From Chelatococcus asaccharovorans (GTDB lineage: Bacteria > Pseudomonadota > Alphaproteobacteria > Rhizobiales > Beijerinckiaceae), in NCBI RefSeq assembly GCF_003201475.1, contig NZ_QJJK01000012.1:227917-291916 (forward strand): a DNA stretch of 64,000 bases, in the 5' to 3' direction. The position numbers and the translations under genes were made by a program. Below, piece by piece: positions 34,308-44,676 of the stretch. Below the pieces are notes generated by a model, which worked only from the letters and a program-made list of their open reading frames with translations, was not told the DNA's origin and did no database searches. Each line of letters begins with the position of its first letter. Position 1 is the first letter of the stretch.

Positions 34308-35426
34308 CTAACGGAGAAAGCGGCGAAAGCGACGGAGCGCGAGGACAAACAACACCCCGCCGATCAGAGCCAAGGCCGCGAACTGCGGCCAGACGACCGC
34401 GAAACCCGCGCCCCGGAACAGGATCCCCTGGGCCAGCATGACGAAATGCGTGTTGGGCGCGGCCAGCATGATGGTCTGGATCACCTCGGGCATGCTTTCC
34501 CGCGGGGTCGTCCCACCCGACAACACCTGCAACGGCAGAAGCACGAGCATCAGGAGGAGGCCGAATTGCGGCATCGAGCCCGCGACGGTCGCCAGAAAGA
34601 TCCCCATCGACGTCGTGGCAAACAGTTGCAGCGCGGTGCCAGCCATGAAAAGGGCGATGGAGCCCTGAATGGGCACCGCCAATACACCCTGAACGACGGT
34701 AATGATGGAGACACCCGACGCGACCAGGACGACGAGCCCCATCGACCAGACCTTGCTCACCATGATCTCGGTCGGCGTCACCGGCATCACCAGGAGATGC
34801 TCGATCGTGCCATGCTCCCGCTCGCGGATCAGCGCCGCTCCCGTCAGGATGATGGAGAGCATCGTGATGGAAGAAATGATATTGTTGATGGCGCCGAACC
34901 ACCCCTTGTCGAGCTGGGGGTTGAAGCGCACGCGTAGCGCGAGCGCCACGGGAACATCGGCTTCGCCGCGGTAGCGGTTGAGGAATTCCGTCACTTCGCC
35001 GGATACGATCGTCTGGATATAGCCGCCGCCTGTAAAAGCTTGCGACATCCGCGTTGCGTCAATGTTGAGCTGGATGGTCGGGGACCGGCCCGCGAGCAGA
35101 TCGCGCTGGAAATTCGGCGGAATGTCGATCGCGAAAGTATCGAGGCCCGCATCCATGCGGGCGTCCATCTCATGGGGACTGATGACGCGCGGCACCACGA
35201 AGTACGGCGGGTAGAATGCGGTCAGGATCCGCGACGAAACCGGCGACTGGTCTTCGTCGACGACCGCGATCGCCGCACGATTGAGCGTCTCGGGCATGGC
35301 GGTTGCGCCCGTATAGACCGCGAGTGTGAACGAGTAGACGATGAGGAGCAGGAGCATCGGGTCGCGCGCCAGGCCCCAGAGCTCCTTCAGGCCGAGATTG
35401 ACGATATTCGCGAGCCTCATGGTCAA
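34308..35426 (-). CDS. ABC-2 type transporter permease (YhhJ-like)
   Basis: A 372-residue ABC-2 exporter permease. There is one N-terminal helix (residues 20-45), a large periplasmic domain to about 175, then five further helices, with [22 protein letters not shown] as the typical cytoplasmic loop. It resembles YhhJ of E. coli, which lies next to rbbA there as it does here. Its start overlaps the end of the RbbA-like gene by four bases. The probable role is export, with the HlyD-type adaptor, of a hydrophobic or toxic compound. Confidence 0.88.
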   Translation of the reverse strand: MTMRLANIVNLGLKELWGLARDPMLLLLIVYSFTLAVYTGATAMPETLNRAAIAVVDEDQSPVSSRILTAFYPPYFVVPRVISPHEMDARMDAGLDTFAIDIPPNFQRDLLAGRSPTIQLNIDATRMSQAFTGGGYIQTIVSGEVTEFLNRYRGEADVPVALALRVRFNPQLDKGWFGAINNIISSITMLSIILTGAALIREREHGTIEHLLVMPVTPTEIMVSKVWSMGLVVLVASGVSIITVVQGVLAVPIQGSIALFMAGTALQLFATTSMGIFLATVAGSMPQFGLLLMLVLLPLQVLSGGTTPRESMPEVIQTIMLAAPNTHFVMLAQGILFRGAGFAVVWPQFAALALIGGVLFVLALRRFRRFLR

Positions 35427-38215
35427 CGCGCCTGTTTCTTGAGGAGCAGCGTGCCGAGCCCGAACAGCACCGGCACCGCGATGACAAGAGGCACGAAGGA
35501 CCCGGCGAGTTCGCTGAAATCGAGCCCCTTCGAAAAAGCGCCCCGCGAGATCGTCATGAAATAGCTTGTCGGATAGATCCGCCCGATGAAGGCACCGGCG
35601 CCCTCGAGCGACGAAACCGGATCGATCATGCCGGAATACTGCACAGCCGGAATGAGCGTGATGAGCGCCGTGCCGAAGATCGCCGCGATCTGGCTGTTCA
35701 TGAATGTCGAGATCACGAGGCCCATCCCGGTCGTGAAGATGACATACAGAAAGGCCGCCGCCGTATAGGCGAGGAAGCTGCCGGTGAACGGCACCCGGAA
35801 TACGAACACCGCGAAGGCCGTCAGCATGAGGAAGTTCGCCATCGCCAGCGCGATATAGGGAAGCTGCTTGCCGAGCAGGAACTCCATCTTGGTGACGGGC
35901 GTGACGTAGAAATTGATGATCGAGCCAAGCTCCTTTTCCCGCACCACGCTGAGCGCGGCGAGCATCGCGGGGATCATCAACAGGAGAAGCGGAATGACGG
36001 CGGGAACGATCGCGACGAGGCTCTGCACATCCGGATTGTAGCGATAGCGGATGGCGAGCTGGAAATTGCCGACGGTCGCCGCGTTGCCGTAGAGCTGGCG
36101 CGCCTTCTCGGTCAGCCAGGTCTGGTGCATGCCCTGCACGTAGCCGCGCACGGTCTCTGCGCGCTGCGGCATGGCGCCGTCGATCCAGGCGCCGACCGCA
36201 ACGGCGCGCCCCCGGGCCACATCGCGGCCGAAACCGGGCGGGATCTCGATCGCCAGGCTGATGTCTCCGCTCGCCATGCGCCGGTCGAGATCCTGATAGT
36301 CGGTAATGGGCGGCTTCTCGATGAAGTAGCGCGAGCCGGAGATCTCTTGGATATAGTCGTGGCTGACCGTGGTGTCGTCGCGGTCGAGCACCGCGAAGGT
36401 CAGGTCCTCGACATCCATGTTGATGCCATACCCGATCACGAACATCAGCAGCACCGAGCCAAGAATGGCCAGTGTCGCGCGGATCGGATCGCGCCGCAGT
36501 TCCAGCGCCTCGCGCTGGCTATAGGCAAACATGCGCCGGGGATCGAAGAAGCGCCGCTGCGAAGCGGGCGTCCCGGCCTTGAGCTTTGTTGCGACGGGTG
36601 CCGGCTCTGCGGCGGGGCTCGCGGATGATGCCTCCGGTTTGGAGGATGCCTCGTCGATGGCATCTTCGAGATAGCCGACGAAAGCCTCTTCAAGGTTAGC
36701 CGCAGAGCGCTTCTCGACGATGGCTTTTGGCGTATCGCTGATCAGCACCTTGCCGGCATGCATCAGCGAGATGCGGTCGCACAACTCCGCTTCGTTCATG
36801 AAGTGGGTCGACACGAAGATCGTGACATTGTCCTTGCGCGACAGGTCCGACAGGATCTGCCAGAAACCGTCGCGGGCCACCGGGTCGACGCCGGAGGTCG
36901 GCTCGTCGAGGATCAGGATGTCGGGCGAATGGATCAGCGCCACCGCCAGCGACAGTCGCTGACGGATGCCGAGCGGCAAGGCATCGGGCAAGCTGTCGAG
37001 CAGCGCGCCCAGATCAAAACGCTCCGTCATCTCCGCAATGCGGGCGGGGATATCGGCCTCGGGCAGATGGAACAGGCGCGCGTGGAGTTCCAGATTCTGC
37101 CGGACCGTCAGCTCCGTATACAGCGAGAAGGCCTGCGACATGTAGCCGACGCGCTGGCGCACCTCGAGATCCCTGGGGTCGACCTCGCGGCCGAACAGGC
37201 GGGCGGTGCCGTCGCTCGCCGGCAAAAGCCCCGTCAGCACCTTCATGGTCGTGGTCTTGCCGCAGCCGTTCGAGCCGAGAAAACCGAAGATCTCGCCGCG
37301 CGGAATGCGAAAGCTCACGTTGTCGACGGCCGTGAAGTCGCCAAAGCGGACGGTGACATGCTCCGCCTCGATGGCGATGTCGGCATCCGTTCCGTCCGCG
37401 CGCGGCGGGATGACGACCGCGTGGTGATCCCGGCGGTCCTCCTCGGGCAGAAGCGCGATGAAGGCGGCGTCGAGATTGGTGGCCCCCGTCTGCTCGAGAA
37501 GCGCCGCGGGCGCACCGGTGGCCAGCACCTCGCCCGCGTTCATCGCGACGAGCCAGTCGAAGCGGGCCGCTTCCTCCATATAGGCGGTGGCGACAATGAC
37601 GCTCATGCCGGGCCTGTCCCGGCGGATGTCGTCAATCAGTTCCCAGAACTGGCGGCGCGACAGGGGGTCGACACCCGTCGTCGGCTCGTCGAGGATCAGG
37701 AGATCGGGGTCGTGGATGAGCGAGCAGCACAGGCTCGTCTTCTGTTTCATGCCGCCGGAGAGCTTGCCCGCGGGGCGATCCGCAAATTTCGCCATGCCCG
37801 TACGCGCGAGAAGGTCGCCGACGCGCTGCTCGCGCTCCTGCCGGCCGTGACCGAAGAGCCGCCCGAAGAAATCGATGTTCTCGAAGACCGACAGCGTCGG
37901 ATAGAGGTTCCCGCCGAGCCCCTGCGGCATATAGGCGATACGCGGGCAGGTCTTCAGCCTATGGTCGCTGTCCGCGATGCTGCCCCCGAGAACATGCACC
38001 TCCCCCTGCTGCACGACGCGCGCACCGGCAATAAGGGACAGCAGGCTCGACTTTCCCACCCCGTCGGGGCCGATCAGCCCGATCATGCAGCCGGCGGGCA
38101 GATCGAGCGTGACGCCCTTGAGCGCCCGCGTCTTGCCATAAACATGGCTGACCGACTTGAGGCTGACGACAGGATCCGTTGCGGGCAGGGCTTGGTCCGC
38201 GGCAAGGCCTGTCAT
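35423..38215 (-). CDS. rbbA: RbbA-like ABC ATPase-permease fusion
   Basis: A 930-residue fusion of two ATPase domains and an ABC-2 membrane domain, the layout of RbbA (ribosome-associated ATPase/putative transporter). The first ATPase domain has Walker [10 protein letters not shown], signature LSGGMKQK and Walker [12 protein letters not shown]. The second has GSNGCGKTT, a variant signature LPLGIRQR and [11 protein letters not shown]. The variant is, as I recall, typical of RbbA. A linker rich in Ala, Ser and Pro precedes the membrane part (about 590-930). The ATG at 38215 overlaps the HlyD-type stop by four bases, better than the longer frame from 38248. An exporter role is more likely than a ribosomal one here. 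Confidence 0.9.
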   Translation of the reverse strand: MTGLAADQALPATDPVVSLKSVSHVYGKTRALKGVTLDLPAGCMIGLIGPDGVGKSSLLSLIAGARVVQQGEVHVLGGSIADSDHRLKTCPRIAYMPQGLGGNLYPTLSVFENIDFFGRLFGHGRQEREQRVGDLLARTGMAKFADRPAGKLSGGMKQKTSLCCSLIHDPDLLILDEPTTGVDPLSRRQFWELIDDIRRDRPGMSVIVATAYMEEAARFDWLVAMNAGEVLATGAPAALLEQTGATNLDAAFIALLPEEDRRDHHAVVIPPRADGTDADIAIEAEHVTVRFGDFTAVDNVSFRIPRGEIFGFLGSNGCGKTTTMKVLTGLLPASDGTARLFGREVDPRDLEVRQRVGYMSQAFSLYTELTVRQNLELHARLFHLPEADIPARIAEMTERFDLGALLDSLPDALPLGIRQRLSLAVALIHSPDILILDEPTSGVDPVARDGFWQILSDLSRKDNVTIFVSTHFMNEAELCDRISLMHAGKVLISDTPKAIVEKRSAANLEEAFVGYLEDAIDEASSKPEASSASPAAEPAPVATKLKAGTPASQRRFFDPRRMFAYSQREALELRRDPIRATLAILGSVLLMFVIGYGINMDVEDLTFAVLDRDDTTVSHDYIQEISGSRYFIEKPPITDYQDLDRRMASGDISLAIEIPPGFGRDVARGRAVAVGAWIDGAMPQRAETVRGYVQGMHQTWLTEKARQLYGNAATVGNFQLAIRYRYNPDVQSLVAIVPAVIPLLLLMIPAMLAALSVVREKELGSIINFYVTPVTKMEFLLGKQLPYIALAMANFLMLTAFAVFVFRVPFTGSFLAYTAAAFLYVIFTTGMGLVISTFMNSQIAAIFGTALITLIPAVQYSGMIDPVSSLEGAGAFIGRIYPTSYFMTISRGAFSKGLDFSELAGSFVPLVIAVPVLFGLGTLLLKKQAR

Positions 38216-39282
38216 TGGACCAGCGGTCCCGACAGCCGTTCGGGCCATACAGCGTCCGGATCGAGCCTGATATAGGCCATGCCCGGCAGCCCGGTTTTTA
38301 CATACTGGATGTATTTCTTGAGGAGTTCCGGCGGAATGCGGGCCTTGACGCGGAACATGAGCTTCTGGCGCTCCTCCTCGGTCTCGACGGTTTTCGGCGT
38401 GAACTGCGCCACGTCGGACACGAAGGTCGCCTTGGCGGGGATGACATATTGCGGGGCCGCGTCAAGAACGAGGCGCACATCCGTGCCGATGGCCACGCGG
38501 CCGGCCTGCGCGGTCGGCAGGAAGAAGGTCATATAGACCTCGCTGAGATCGACGAGATTGAGCACCCGCCCCCCCGCCGAAAGAACTTCGCCCGGCTGCG
38601 CCACCCTGTACTGCACACGCCCGTCGCGCGGCGACTTGAGGACCGCATCATTGATGTCCGTCGTGATGCTCTCGATCTGTGCCTTCGCCGCGTCGACCGC
38701 CGCCTCGGCATCGATGACCATGGCCTTGGCCGCGCCGATCGCCGCCTCCGAGGCGGCGACCTGAGCCTTCGCTGCGCTGATTGCGGCCCGTGCCCCTTGC
38801 GCGGCCGCCCTGTCATCGTCCAGCGTCTGCTGCGAGGTCGCGTTCGTCTTGATCAACTGTTCGGAACGCGCCAGCTTGCGGTCCGCCGAATCGAGCTCTG
38901 CCTCGCGCTGGGCCACGACCGCTGCCGCCGCGGCCCGTTCCGCCTCGCGCTGGGTGACAAGGCTACGCGCGGTATCGATGCTGACCGCGGCGCGACGCAA
39001 CTGAGCCTCGGCCTGGCGGCGCTGGGCTTCGAGCTGTTCGGTATCCATGCGCGCCAGAACCTGGCCAGCCGCGACGAAATCGCCCTCATCGGCCAGGATC
39101 TCGCGTATCCGTCCGGGAATCTTCGTCGAGATGTCGATTTCCACCGCCTCGACCCGGCCGTTACCTGACGCAATGCCGGCGGGCAGATCGCTCCCTCTGA
39201 GCTTGTGCCAGCCATAGTATGCTGCCCCGAGGATGATCACTGCCAAGACAGCGAACAGCCAGGGTCTTTTACGCCAGGTCAT
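38212..39282 (-). CDS. HlyD-family secretion/membrane-fusion protein
   Basis: A 356-residue periplasmic adaptor. One N-terminal membrane helix (about residues 6-24) is followed by a biotinyl-lipoyl-like half ([18 protein letters not shown]), a long Ala-, Gln- and Glu-rich coiled coil (about 70-205), and the second lipoyl half ([18 protein letters not shown]). It resembles YhiI, the partner of RbbA and YhhJ. It is the first gene of the HlyD-RbbA-YhhJ run; each following gene overlaps the one before by four bases. Confidence 0.92.
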   Translation of the reverse strand: MTWRKRPWLFAVLAVIILGAAYYGWHKLRGSDLPAGIASGNGRVEAVEIDISTKIPGRIREILADEGDFVAAGQVLARMDTEQLEAQRRQAEAQLRRAAVSIDTARSLVTQREAERAAAAAVVAQREAELDSADRKLARSEQLIKTNATSQQTLDDDRAAAQGARAAISAAKAQVAASEAAIGAAKAMVIDAEAAVDAAKAQIESITTDINDAVLKSPRDGRVQYRVAQPGEVLSAGGRVLNLVDLSEVYMTFFLPTAQAGRVAIGTDVRLVLDAAPQYVIPAKATFVSDVAQFTPKTVETEEERQKLMFRVKARIPPELLKKYIQYVKTGLPGMAYIRLDPDAVWPERLSGPLVQ

Positions 39283-39408
39283 GACATCGGCTCCCTATGA
39301 CTCTATCAACCAGAAGTGCTGCCGGAACGATCGGAGGAAGGGCCAATGCCATGTCGCCGTGCCATCTCGCTGTGCCATGGCGACGTGCCGTGTCGTGTCG
39401 GCGGATGA

Positions 39409-39705
39409 TCAGGCTTGCGGCGGCTTACCGGACAAGGATGCGGCCTTCTGGCCCGCCTCGAAGCAGGCTTCCAGCACATGACATGCATAGGCGTTGCTGC
39501 ATGTAAGAACATCAGCCGGATTCTTGCAGGCTGCGAGGCTCCTGACATAGTCGGCCTGAGCCTGCAGCCCGTCCGCGACGACGTCTAGCGCCCGCCGGGC
39601 AAAACCCGCGTAGACGTCGAATGGGGCATCGAAGGGATAGGCCAGCCGGGCCTTGTCCATCGCCGCCGTGAACGGCTCACCCGCAGTGGTTCTCGGATAG
39701 ACCAT
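39409..39705 (-). CDS. Small phasin-like protein
   Basis: A 98-residue helical protein. The segment LQAQADYVRSLAACKNPADVLTCSNAYACHVLE resembles phasin-type proteins, which coat polyhydroxyalkanoate granules, but the match is short and I am not sure. GGGAG lies 6 bases before the ATG at 39705. It precedes the HlyD-type gene by 126 bp on the same strand and may be under the same TetR control. It could equally be an uncharacterised stress protein. Confidence 0.6.
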   Translation of the reverse strand: MVYPRTTAGEPFTAAMDKARLAYPFDAPFDVYAGFARRALDVVADGLQAQADYVRSLAACKNPADVLTCSNAYACHVLEACFEAGQKAASLSGKPPQA

Positions 39706-40010
39706 GATCAACTCCCTCGCGCGCCGGAAATAGAGGCCGTATGAACCAACCTAGCGAACAGTCACGAAACCACTTTGACGCATGTCAACGGTCGTCAACA
39801 ATCGTTGACCGCACCCATAGATAGGACTAGCCTGCGCAAAGAGCAATCGTTCCGGAGCGCCGGCAGCCGGGTGGCTTCCCCAACTGCAGAAAAATCCTTC
39901 GGATCAACAACAGGAGCGCGTTCCAGGAAAGCCGCGGCCATCGTCGAATCGGGGCCGACACAAGGCTTTCGCGGCGCGGGCTTCACGACCTGTGGACAAC
40001 CAGGATCCCC
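39706..40010. other. Divergent region between the phasin-like and TetR genes
   Basis: No gene is supported in these 305 bases. The region contains the GTCAAC half-sites at 39784-39809, described separately. The rest shows nothing I can interpret. Confidence 0.4.
39784..39809. promoter_or_regulatory. Candidate TetR operator with GTCAAC half-sites
   Basis: A perfect inverted repeat GTCAAC-4-GTTGAC spans 39794-39809. An extra direct half-site GTCAAC lies at 39784-39789, exactly ten bases upstream, one helical turn. It sits between the divergent TetR gene and the phasin-like/exporter genes, which makes it a good candidate for the TetR protein encoded at 40011. Confidence 0.5.
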
Positions 40011-40589
40011 ATGGCAACAGCAGACGCCAACCTGTCATCGCCCCCGTCCACCCGCACGCGCATCCTTGACGCCGCGATCAGACGTTTCGCGCGCTTCTCC
40101 TATGAGGAGACGGGATTGCGCGACATTGCCGACGACGTCGGCGTCGACGTCGCCTATGTGCATCGCAGCTTCGGCTCCAAGGAACGGCTCTTCGCCGAAG
40201 CCGTGCGCGCCACGGCTCAGGCCGGGCGCATCACTGCACTGGATGGCGCCAATTTCGCATCCGATCTCGCGCGCGATTTCCTGGCAGAGGATTGCGTAAC
40301 CGAACACGGTGTCCGGCCGCTCGACATCTCCGTTCGCTCCCTGTCGAGCGCGTCCGCCGCATCGGTGCTGCGCGAGTTCATTCTCAACGACGTGATCATT
40401 CCGCTGAGTGAAAAGCTCGAGCCGCCGGACGAGCGACGCGCAGCCTTGGTCGCGGCGCTGCTTGTGGGCCTTGGAATCATGAAGGACGTGCTCAAGATCG
40501 ACATGCTCGTCAGCAACGACCCCGGCGATCTCGAGGCGCTGATCCGCGACGCTGTCGCCGCCATCATCACGGCGCCAAGCGCAGGATAG
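40011..40589 (+). CDS. TetR-family transcriptional regulator
   Basis: A 192-residue TetR-type repressor. The N-terminal DNA-binding domain reads TRTRILDAAIRRFARFSYEETGLRDIADDVGVDVAYVHRSFGSKERLF (residues about 13-61 in pieces), with the helix-turn-helix in the last 30 of these. The C-terminal ligand domain is not recognisable. It is divergent from the phasin-like and HlyD-RbbA-YhhJ genes and most likely represses them until the exported compound binds. Confidence 0.9.
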   Translation: MATADANLSSPPSTRTRILDAAIRRFARFSYEETGLRDIADDVGVDVAYVHRSFGSKERLFAEAVRATAQAGRITALDGANFASDLARDFLAEDCVTEHGVRPLDISVRSLSSASAASVLREFILNDVIIPLSEKLEPPDERRAALVAALLVGLGIMKDVLKIDMLVSNDPGDLEALIRDAVAAIITAPSAG

Positions 40590-40959
40590 GCGCCGAACCG
40601 ATCGCCGCGCGCCGGCACTCAGACGACGAGCGGTTCGCCCCCGGTGTCGAAGCGAATGGTTCGCAAAAGGCCATGCCTCTGTCCCCGCGCGTTCCCGCCA
40701 CGCTCCCTGCCAGAGCTGACCTGCCAGAGTTGACCCGCCGTTGACGCCTCTCACCATCATGCAGGCTCCGTGTCCATGCCGTGCCGGCCAATCCAGGAAG
40801 GATTGCGGCTTGGGGCAAATCCGGCTTGCATGGCCTCGTCTGATACCACCGAAGCCGTTGAATCTGCTTGTCAATTTTTGCGCTGAGCCAGTCCGCAACA
40901 GACGGACTTGCTCTCGCACACGATGGCCCGGGAGGAAAGCGTCTCGTGGTGCGGCCGGT
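40590..40959. other. Intergenic region with a short tandem repeat
   Basis: No supported gene in 370 bases. A 14-bp unit is tandemly duplicated with one change: CTGCCAGAGCTGAC (40707-40720) and CTGCCAGAGTTGAC (40721-40734). A hairpin near the right end is listed separately. Confidence 0.45.
40890..40908 (-). terminator. Hairpin downstream of the AraC-linked operon
   Basis: AGTCCG (40890-40895) pairs with CGGACT (40903-40908) around a seven-base loop, about 50 bases past the stop of the FAD oxidoreductase gene. No T-run follows on the minus strand, so it is a weak terminator candidate. Confidence 0.3.
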
Positions 40960-42357
40960 TCAGGCTTGCGAGAGAGGCGTCCTGAGATAGGCTCCGTGGG
41001 CGCGCAGGTCCTCCTGCAACGCCTTGACGTTGATTTGGCGCGGCGAAACGTCCTCGCGGATTGCGAGCTTGGCGGCACGCCCCGCGGCCTCGCCCATCGC
41101 CATGCAGGTGGCCATCACCCGGATCGCCCCCATCGCCTCGTGGGTCGTCGAGATGGCCCGGCCGGCGACGATGAGCTGCTCGACCTTCTTCGGCAACAGG
41201 GAGCGATAGGGAATGTCGTAGCAGTCGCCGCACCAGATCAGGGTGCAGCCGTCGTCGCCGGGGCGGTGGATATCGATCGGGTAGCTCGCGACGGCGATCG
41301 CCTCGTTGAAATAGCGGCAGGACAGGACGTCGTCTTGATTCATCACATAGTCGCCGACGATTCGCCGCGTCTCGCGAATACCGAGGAACGGCGCGGTCTT
41401 GGTGAAATAGGCGTTCTCGAAGCCGGGAACATAGGCCTTGAGATAGGTGAAGATGTCGTCGATCTGGTGCCGCGCTTCGATCTCGCCCATGCTGAGGCTG
41501 CGCGAATCCGTCCCGTCGACGCCCTTCACGCGCGTCATGTTGATCCATACCTCGCCGGACCGCAGCCCCGTGATGATGATGGTGCGCTCGTTCGGGATCT
41601 CGAGCCCGCGCTCCTCGCGCGCCTTGGCGATCAATTCGCGCAGGCCGACCACGATGAACTGGTGGTTCTGCCCGAAATACTCGGCCGGGATGAAATCCGT
41701 CAGATAGGTGCGCGGCTGGACGGCAATGCTGTTGCGCAGCTTGTCCGTATCCACGCCGGCGATACAGAACATCAAGGTCGGCGGCTGCATGCCGCCATGC
41801 TCGTCGCCTTTCTCACAAGGGACACCCGCCCGGTAGGCGACATCCGCATCGCCGGTGCAATCGATGACGATCTTCGCCAGGATGGCGGAACGCCCATCCT
41901 TGCCCTCGGTGATGATGCCGCGGATGGTGTCGCCAGCCTCGTTCATCACGACACCGACGCAGGCGGTATAGAATGTCACGTCGACACCGGCCTCGAGCAG
42001 CATGTCGAGCGCGACCGTCTTCACCGCTTCCGGCTCCACGAGCGTGATGCCCATATGCAGCGGGCATGGCCGGTGCTCGCTCGCCCCGCCGCGCGCCTTC
42101 AGGCGATCGATGAACTTCTGCGGCAGACCTTCGATGATCTGGTTGCCCTTCTGGCCGAGAAAGCCGAGCACCGGCAAGCCGATGGTCATGTTGCCACCGA
42201 CGAAGCTCCTGTTCTCGACGAGGCCGACGCGCAGGCCGTCCTCGGCGGCAGCCAAGGCGGACGTGAGGCCGGCAGGACCGCCACCGACGACCAGGACATC
42301 GTATTCCGCGCGCACCGGGGTCGAGCGAGCTGGTTCATGGATCGCATCGTGTTGCAT
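40960..42357 (-). CDS. FAD-dependent oxidoreductase (FAD_oxidored family)
   Basis: A 465-residue flavoprotein. The dinucleotide-binding motif DVLVVGGGPAGLTSALAAAEDG is at residues 19-40, and IDCTGDADVAYRAG and AGRAISTTHEAMGAIRVMATCMAMGEAAG are typical of this family, in which the flavin may be covalent or not. Members are poorly characterised. It follows the sugar-binding-protein gene by 113 bp and shares the strand of the AraC-linked operon. It may oxidise the sugar or polyol taken up, or a later intermediate. Confidence 0.85.
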   Translation of the reverse strand: MQHDAIHEPARSTPVRAEYDVLVVGGGPAGLTSALAAAEDGLRVGLVENRSFVGGNMTIGLPVLGFLGQKGNQIIEGLPQKFIDRLKARGGASEHRPCPLHMGITLVEPEAVKTVALDMLLEAGVDVTFYTACVGVVMNEAGDTIRGIITEGKDGRSAILAKIVIDCTGDADVAYRAGVPCEKGDEHGGMQPPTLMFCIAGVDTDKLRNSIAVQPRTYLTDFIPAEYFGQNHQFIVVGLRELIAKAREERGLEIPNERTIIITGLRSGEVWINMTRVKGVDGTDSRSLSMGEIEARHQIDDIFTYLKAYVPGFENAYFTKTAPFLGIRETRRIVGDYVMNQDDVLSCRYFNEAIAVASYPIDIHRPGDDGCTLIWCGDCYDIPYRSLLPKKVEQLIVAGRAISTTHEAMGAIRVMATCMAMGEAAGRAAKLAIREDVSPRQINVKALQEDLRAHGAYLRTPLSQA

Positions 42358-42430
42358 CGTTAGGCCTTCATCTTATCCGGTTTCGCGCATCAGGCATCGG
42401 TTTGCGGGACGGAGGCCCGCCGGGGAGAAT

Positions 42431-42461
42431 GTCCGCCGGGCGAAGAACCCGTCCGGCGGAC
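42431..42461. other. Intercistronic hairpin after the sugar-binding-protein gene
   Basis: GTCCGCCGG (42431-42439) pairs perfectly with CCGGCGGAC (42453-42461) around 13 bases, 10 bp after the binding-protein stop on the minus strand. With no T-run, it may protect the 3' end of the binding-protein message, as is common in importer operons. Confidence 0.5.
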
Positions 42462-42470
42462 TTAAGGGAA

Positions 42471-43769
42471 TCACGACGGCAACAGCGGCCGCACGCGGGT
42501 TGCAATGTCGGCGACGGCCGCCTTCACCGGCTTGCGACCGAGCACGGCGAGCTGCACCTCCTCGAGGAAGATGGTCTGGGCGCGCGCTGCCTCCGGGAAG
42601 GGCGGGAAGGCCCCGCGTGCATTCTTGAGCACGGCGGCCTCGACCGCGGCGACCGGATTGGCCGCCGCAAAAGCCTTGTCCGCATAGGTCGAGACACGCA
42701 CCGGCCCGTTGCCGTTGATGGCCATGCCGAGCGTCACGCGCTTGCTTGCCACCTCGCGCAGGAAGCTCCAGGCAAGATCCTTGTCGCCTGCATTATTGGG
42801 GATCACCATGCCCCAGGATTCAACGACCGAGGCCATCGGTGTCTTGCCCTTGAGGCCTGCGGAAATCGGGAATTCCACCGCCTTGATCTTGCCGGGGAAG
42901 CCCGACTGGTCCTTGTTGTTGAGCTGGGCATTGCGCGCGAACGGCAGCACCGTATAGGCGGCCCGCCCCTGCTGCAGCCAGGTGACCTGGTCATCGTTGC
43001 GGGTGGTGGCGTAGCTGCGCGGCAGGGCGCCGGCGTCGAACAGCGCCTTCAAAACCGTAAGCCCCTTTTCCATCGCCTCGGGATCGGGGAGAAGCTTGAA
43101 GTCGCTGGTAATGAAATCGCCGCCGTAGGCGCGGGCGAACATCACGGGGAAGACCGCGAGGTCGCTCGCCAGCACCAGCCCGACCACGGGCGTGCCGGAT
43201 TTGGCGGTGAAGGTCAGTTGCTTGGCCTGATCGACGAGTTCTTCGAGGGTCGTGGCCGGAGCCTTGATGCCTTTTTCTTCCAGCAAAGCTTCGTTGTAGA
43301 AGAGGCCCTGGGTCGCATGGCGCACCGGAATGCCGATCAGCTTGCCGCCGACGGTCATCGCCTGCACGAGGCCGGGGGCGATGTCGGAATAATCCTCGAT
43401 CGGCGCCTTCGCCTGGTATGCGTCGAGCGGCGTGAACAACTTGGCGATATCGGCCGTCGGGCGGTTGTCGATGATATAGCCCACGCCGAAGTCGGTCTTG
43501 GGCAGGCTCGCCTCGCGAAACAGCCTGTCCTGCAGGGGATTGGAATCGAAGGTCACCCAGGCAAGATCGGCGTCATTGGCCTTGCGCCAGTTTTCCGTAA
43601 GGTCGCCGGTCGCCGGGCCGTTGAGAACCGTCTGATGCACCTTGTGGCTCAGAATATTCAAGGTCTTCGCCGCGGCAAAAGCCGGGCGGCCGGCGAGCAT
43701 GCCGGCGCCCGCAAGTGTTGTGCCGAGCATCTGCCGGCGTGTCATCGTGAATTTCTGCGTCTTGGTCAT
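42471..43769 (-). CDS. ABC transporter sugar-type substrate-binding protein
   Basis: A 432-residue extracellular solute-binding protein of the carbohydrate (CUT1) type. The N-terminus has a twin-arginine-like signal, TRRQMLGTTLAGAGMLAG, ending near AFAAAK at about residues 31-36. A Tat route would be consistent but needs proof. It lies 73 bp after the second permease gene. With the permeases at 43843-45643 it forms an importer lacking a local ATPase gene; a shared MsmK/UgpC-type ATPase from elsewhere would be needed. Confidence 0.9.
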   Translation of the reverse strand: MTKTQKFTMTRRQMLGTTLAGAGMLAGRPAFAAAKTLNILSHKVHQTVLNGPATGDLTENWRKANDADLAWVTFDSNPLQDRLFREASLPKTDFGVGYIIDNRPTADIAKLFTPLDAYQAKAPIEDYSDIAPGLVQAMTVGGKLIGIPVRHATQGLFYNEALLEEKGIKAPATTLEELVDQAKQLTFTAKSGTPVVGLVLASDLAVFPVMFARAYGGDFITSDFKLLPDPEAMEKGLTVLKALFDAGALPRSYATTRNDDQVTWLQQGRAAYTVLPFARNAQLNNKDQSGFPGKIKAVEFPISAGLKGKTPMASVVESWGMVIPNNAGDKDLAWSFLREVASKRVTLGMAINGNGPVRVSTYADKAFAAANPVAAVEAAVLKNARGAFPPFPEAARAQTIFLEEVQLAVLGRKPVKAAVADIATRVRPLLPS

Positions 43770-43808
43770 TGTGTCCTCCCTTGAAATCGCTGGTCAGTCC
43801 CAGTCATT

Positions 43809-43834
43809 GCGGCCATTCCAGGCCGCTTGTTTTT
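43809..43834 (+). terminator. Plus-strand terminator-like hairpin inside a minus-strand operon
   Basis: GCGGCC (43809-43814) pairs with GGCCGC (43821-43826) and is followed on the plus strand by TTGTTTTT. This would stop antisense transcription. For the operon itself (minus strand) it is simply a stem between permease and binding-protein genes. Confidence 0.4.
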
Positions 43835-43842
43835 CAAGACTT

Positions 43843-44676
43843 TCACCCCTTGGTGGCGCCCGCCGAAAGCCCGGCGACGAGATAGCGATGCATGAAGCCG
43901 ACGAACAGCAGCACCGGCAGGAGCTGGACGGTCGCCGCCGCGAACAGGATCCCCCAATCCACACCGTCGATGGAGCCGATCATCTCCGAGATGACGAGCG
44001 GCGCCGTCTTCGCGCGCGTCGCGGTGAAGACGAAGGCGAACAGAAACTCGTTCCACGCGAAGACCACCACGAACACCGACACGGCGAGGATGCCCGGCGC
44101 GACGATGGGCAGGATGATGCTGCGCAGGATGGTGAAGCGCGAGGCGCCGTCGATGAGGGCCGCCTCGTCAAGCTCGCGCGGCACCTGGTCGATGAAGGTG
44201 CGCATCAGGAGCGTGCCGAGCGACACGAAGAAGGTCGCATAGAGCAGGATCAGGACGAGATGCGTATCGTTGAGACGGAGCCAGTTGACCACCGGGAACA
44301 GCGGCAGCGTGATGGCGATCGGCGGGATCAGGCGCACGACGATGAGAAAGACGGCGCTTGCGCTGAGAAACCGGCCGCTGTGACGGGAATAGATATAGCC
44401 CGCTGCGACGCTCGCCACGACGGCCAGCAAGGTTGCCCCGACCGTCACGATGAGGCTGTTCAGGAGCCCGTCGAAGAACACGCCCCATTTGGCGATGAGA
44501 TCGAGGTAATGGCGAATGGTCGGCTCGAAGACGAACTTGGGCGGCGCGGCGAAAATATCCTTCGCCGGCTTCACCGATGACATCAGGACGAAGGCGATCG
44601 GAAACAGCGACCAGATCAGGATCAGGGCCACCGCGACCAGCCGGCCGCCATTGGCGAGGAGGCGTTCAATGCGCAT
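43843..44676 (-). CDS. Carbohydrate ABC transporter permease (MalG-like)
   Basis: A 277-residue inner-membrane permease with about six helices. The EAA loop reads ELDEAALIDGASRFTILRSIILP. The start MRIERLLANGG at 44676 overlaps the preceding permease gene by 11 bases and is preferred to the longer frame from 44709. It forms the channel with the MalF-like subunit. Confidence 0.93.
   Translation of the reverse strand: MRIERLLANGGRLVAVALILIWSLFPIAFVLMSSVKPAKDIFAAPPKFVFEPTIRHYLDLIAKWGVFFDGLLNSLIVTVGATLLAVVASVAAGYIYSRHSGRFLSASAVFLIVVRLIPPIAITLPLFPVVNWLRLNDTHLVLILLYATFFVSLGTLLMRTFIDQVPRELDEAALIDGASRFTILRSIILPIVAPGILAVSVFVVVFAWNEFLFAFVFTATRAKTAPLVISEMIGSIDGVDWGILFAAATVQLLPVLLFVGFMHRYLVAGLSAGATKG

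Noticed and set aside
36758..38275. 505-codon plus-strand open frame opposite the RbbA-like gene
   Set aside because: High-GC antisense shadow of the two ATPase domains, with no family features.
43809..43834. Terminator-like hairpin read as the end of the permease message
   Set aside because: The T-run is on the plus strand only, while the genes are on the minus strand.
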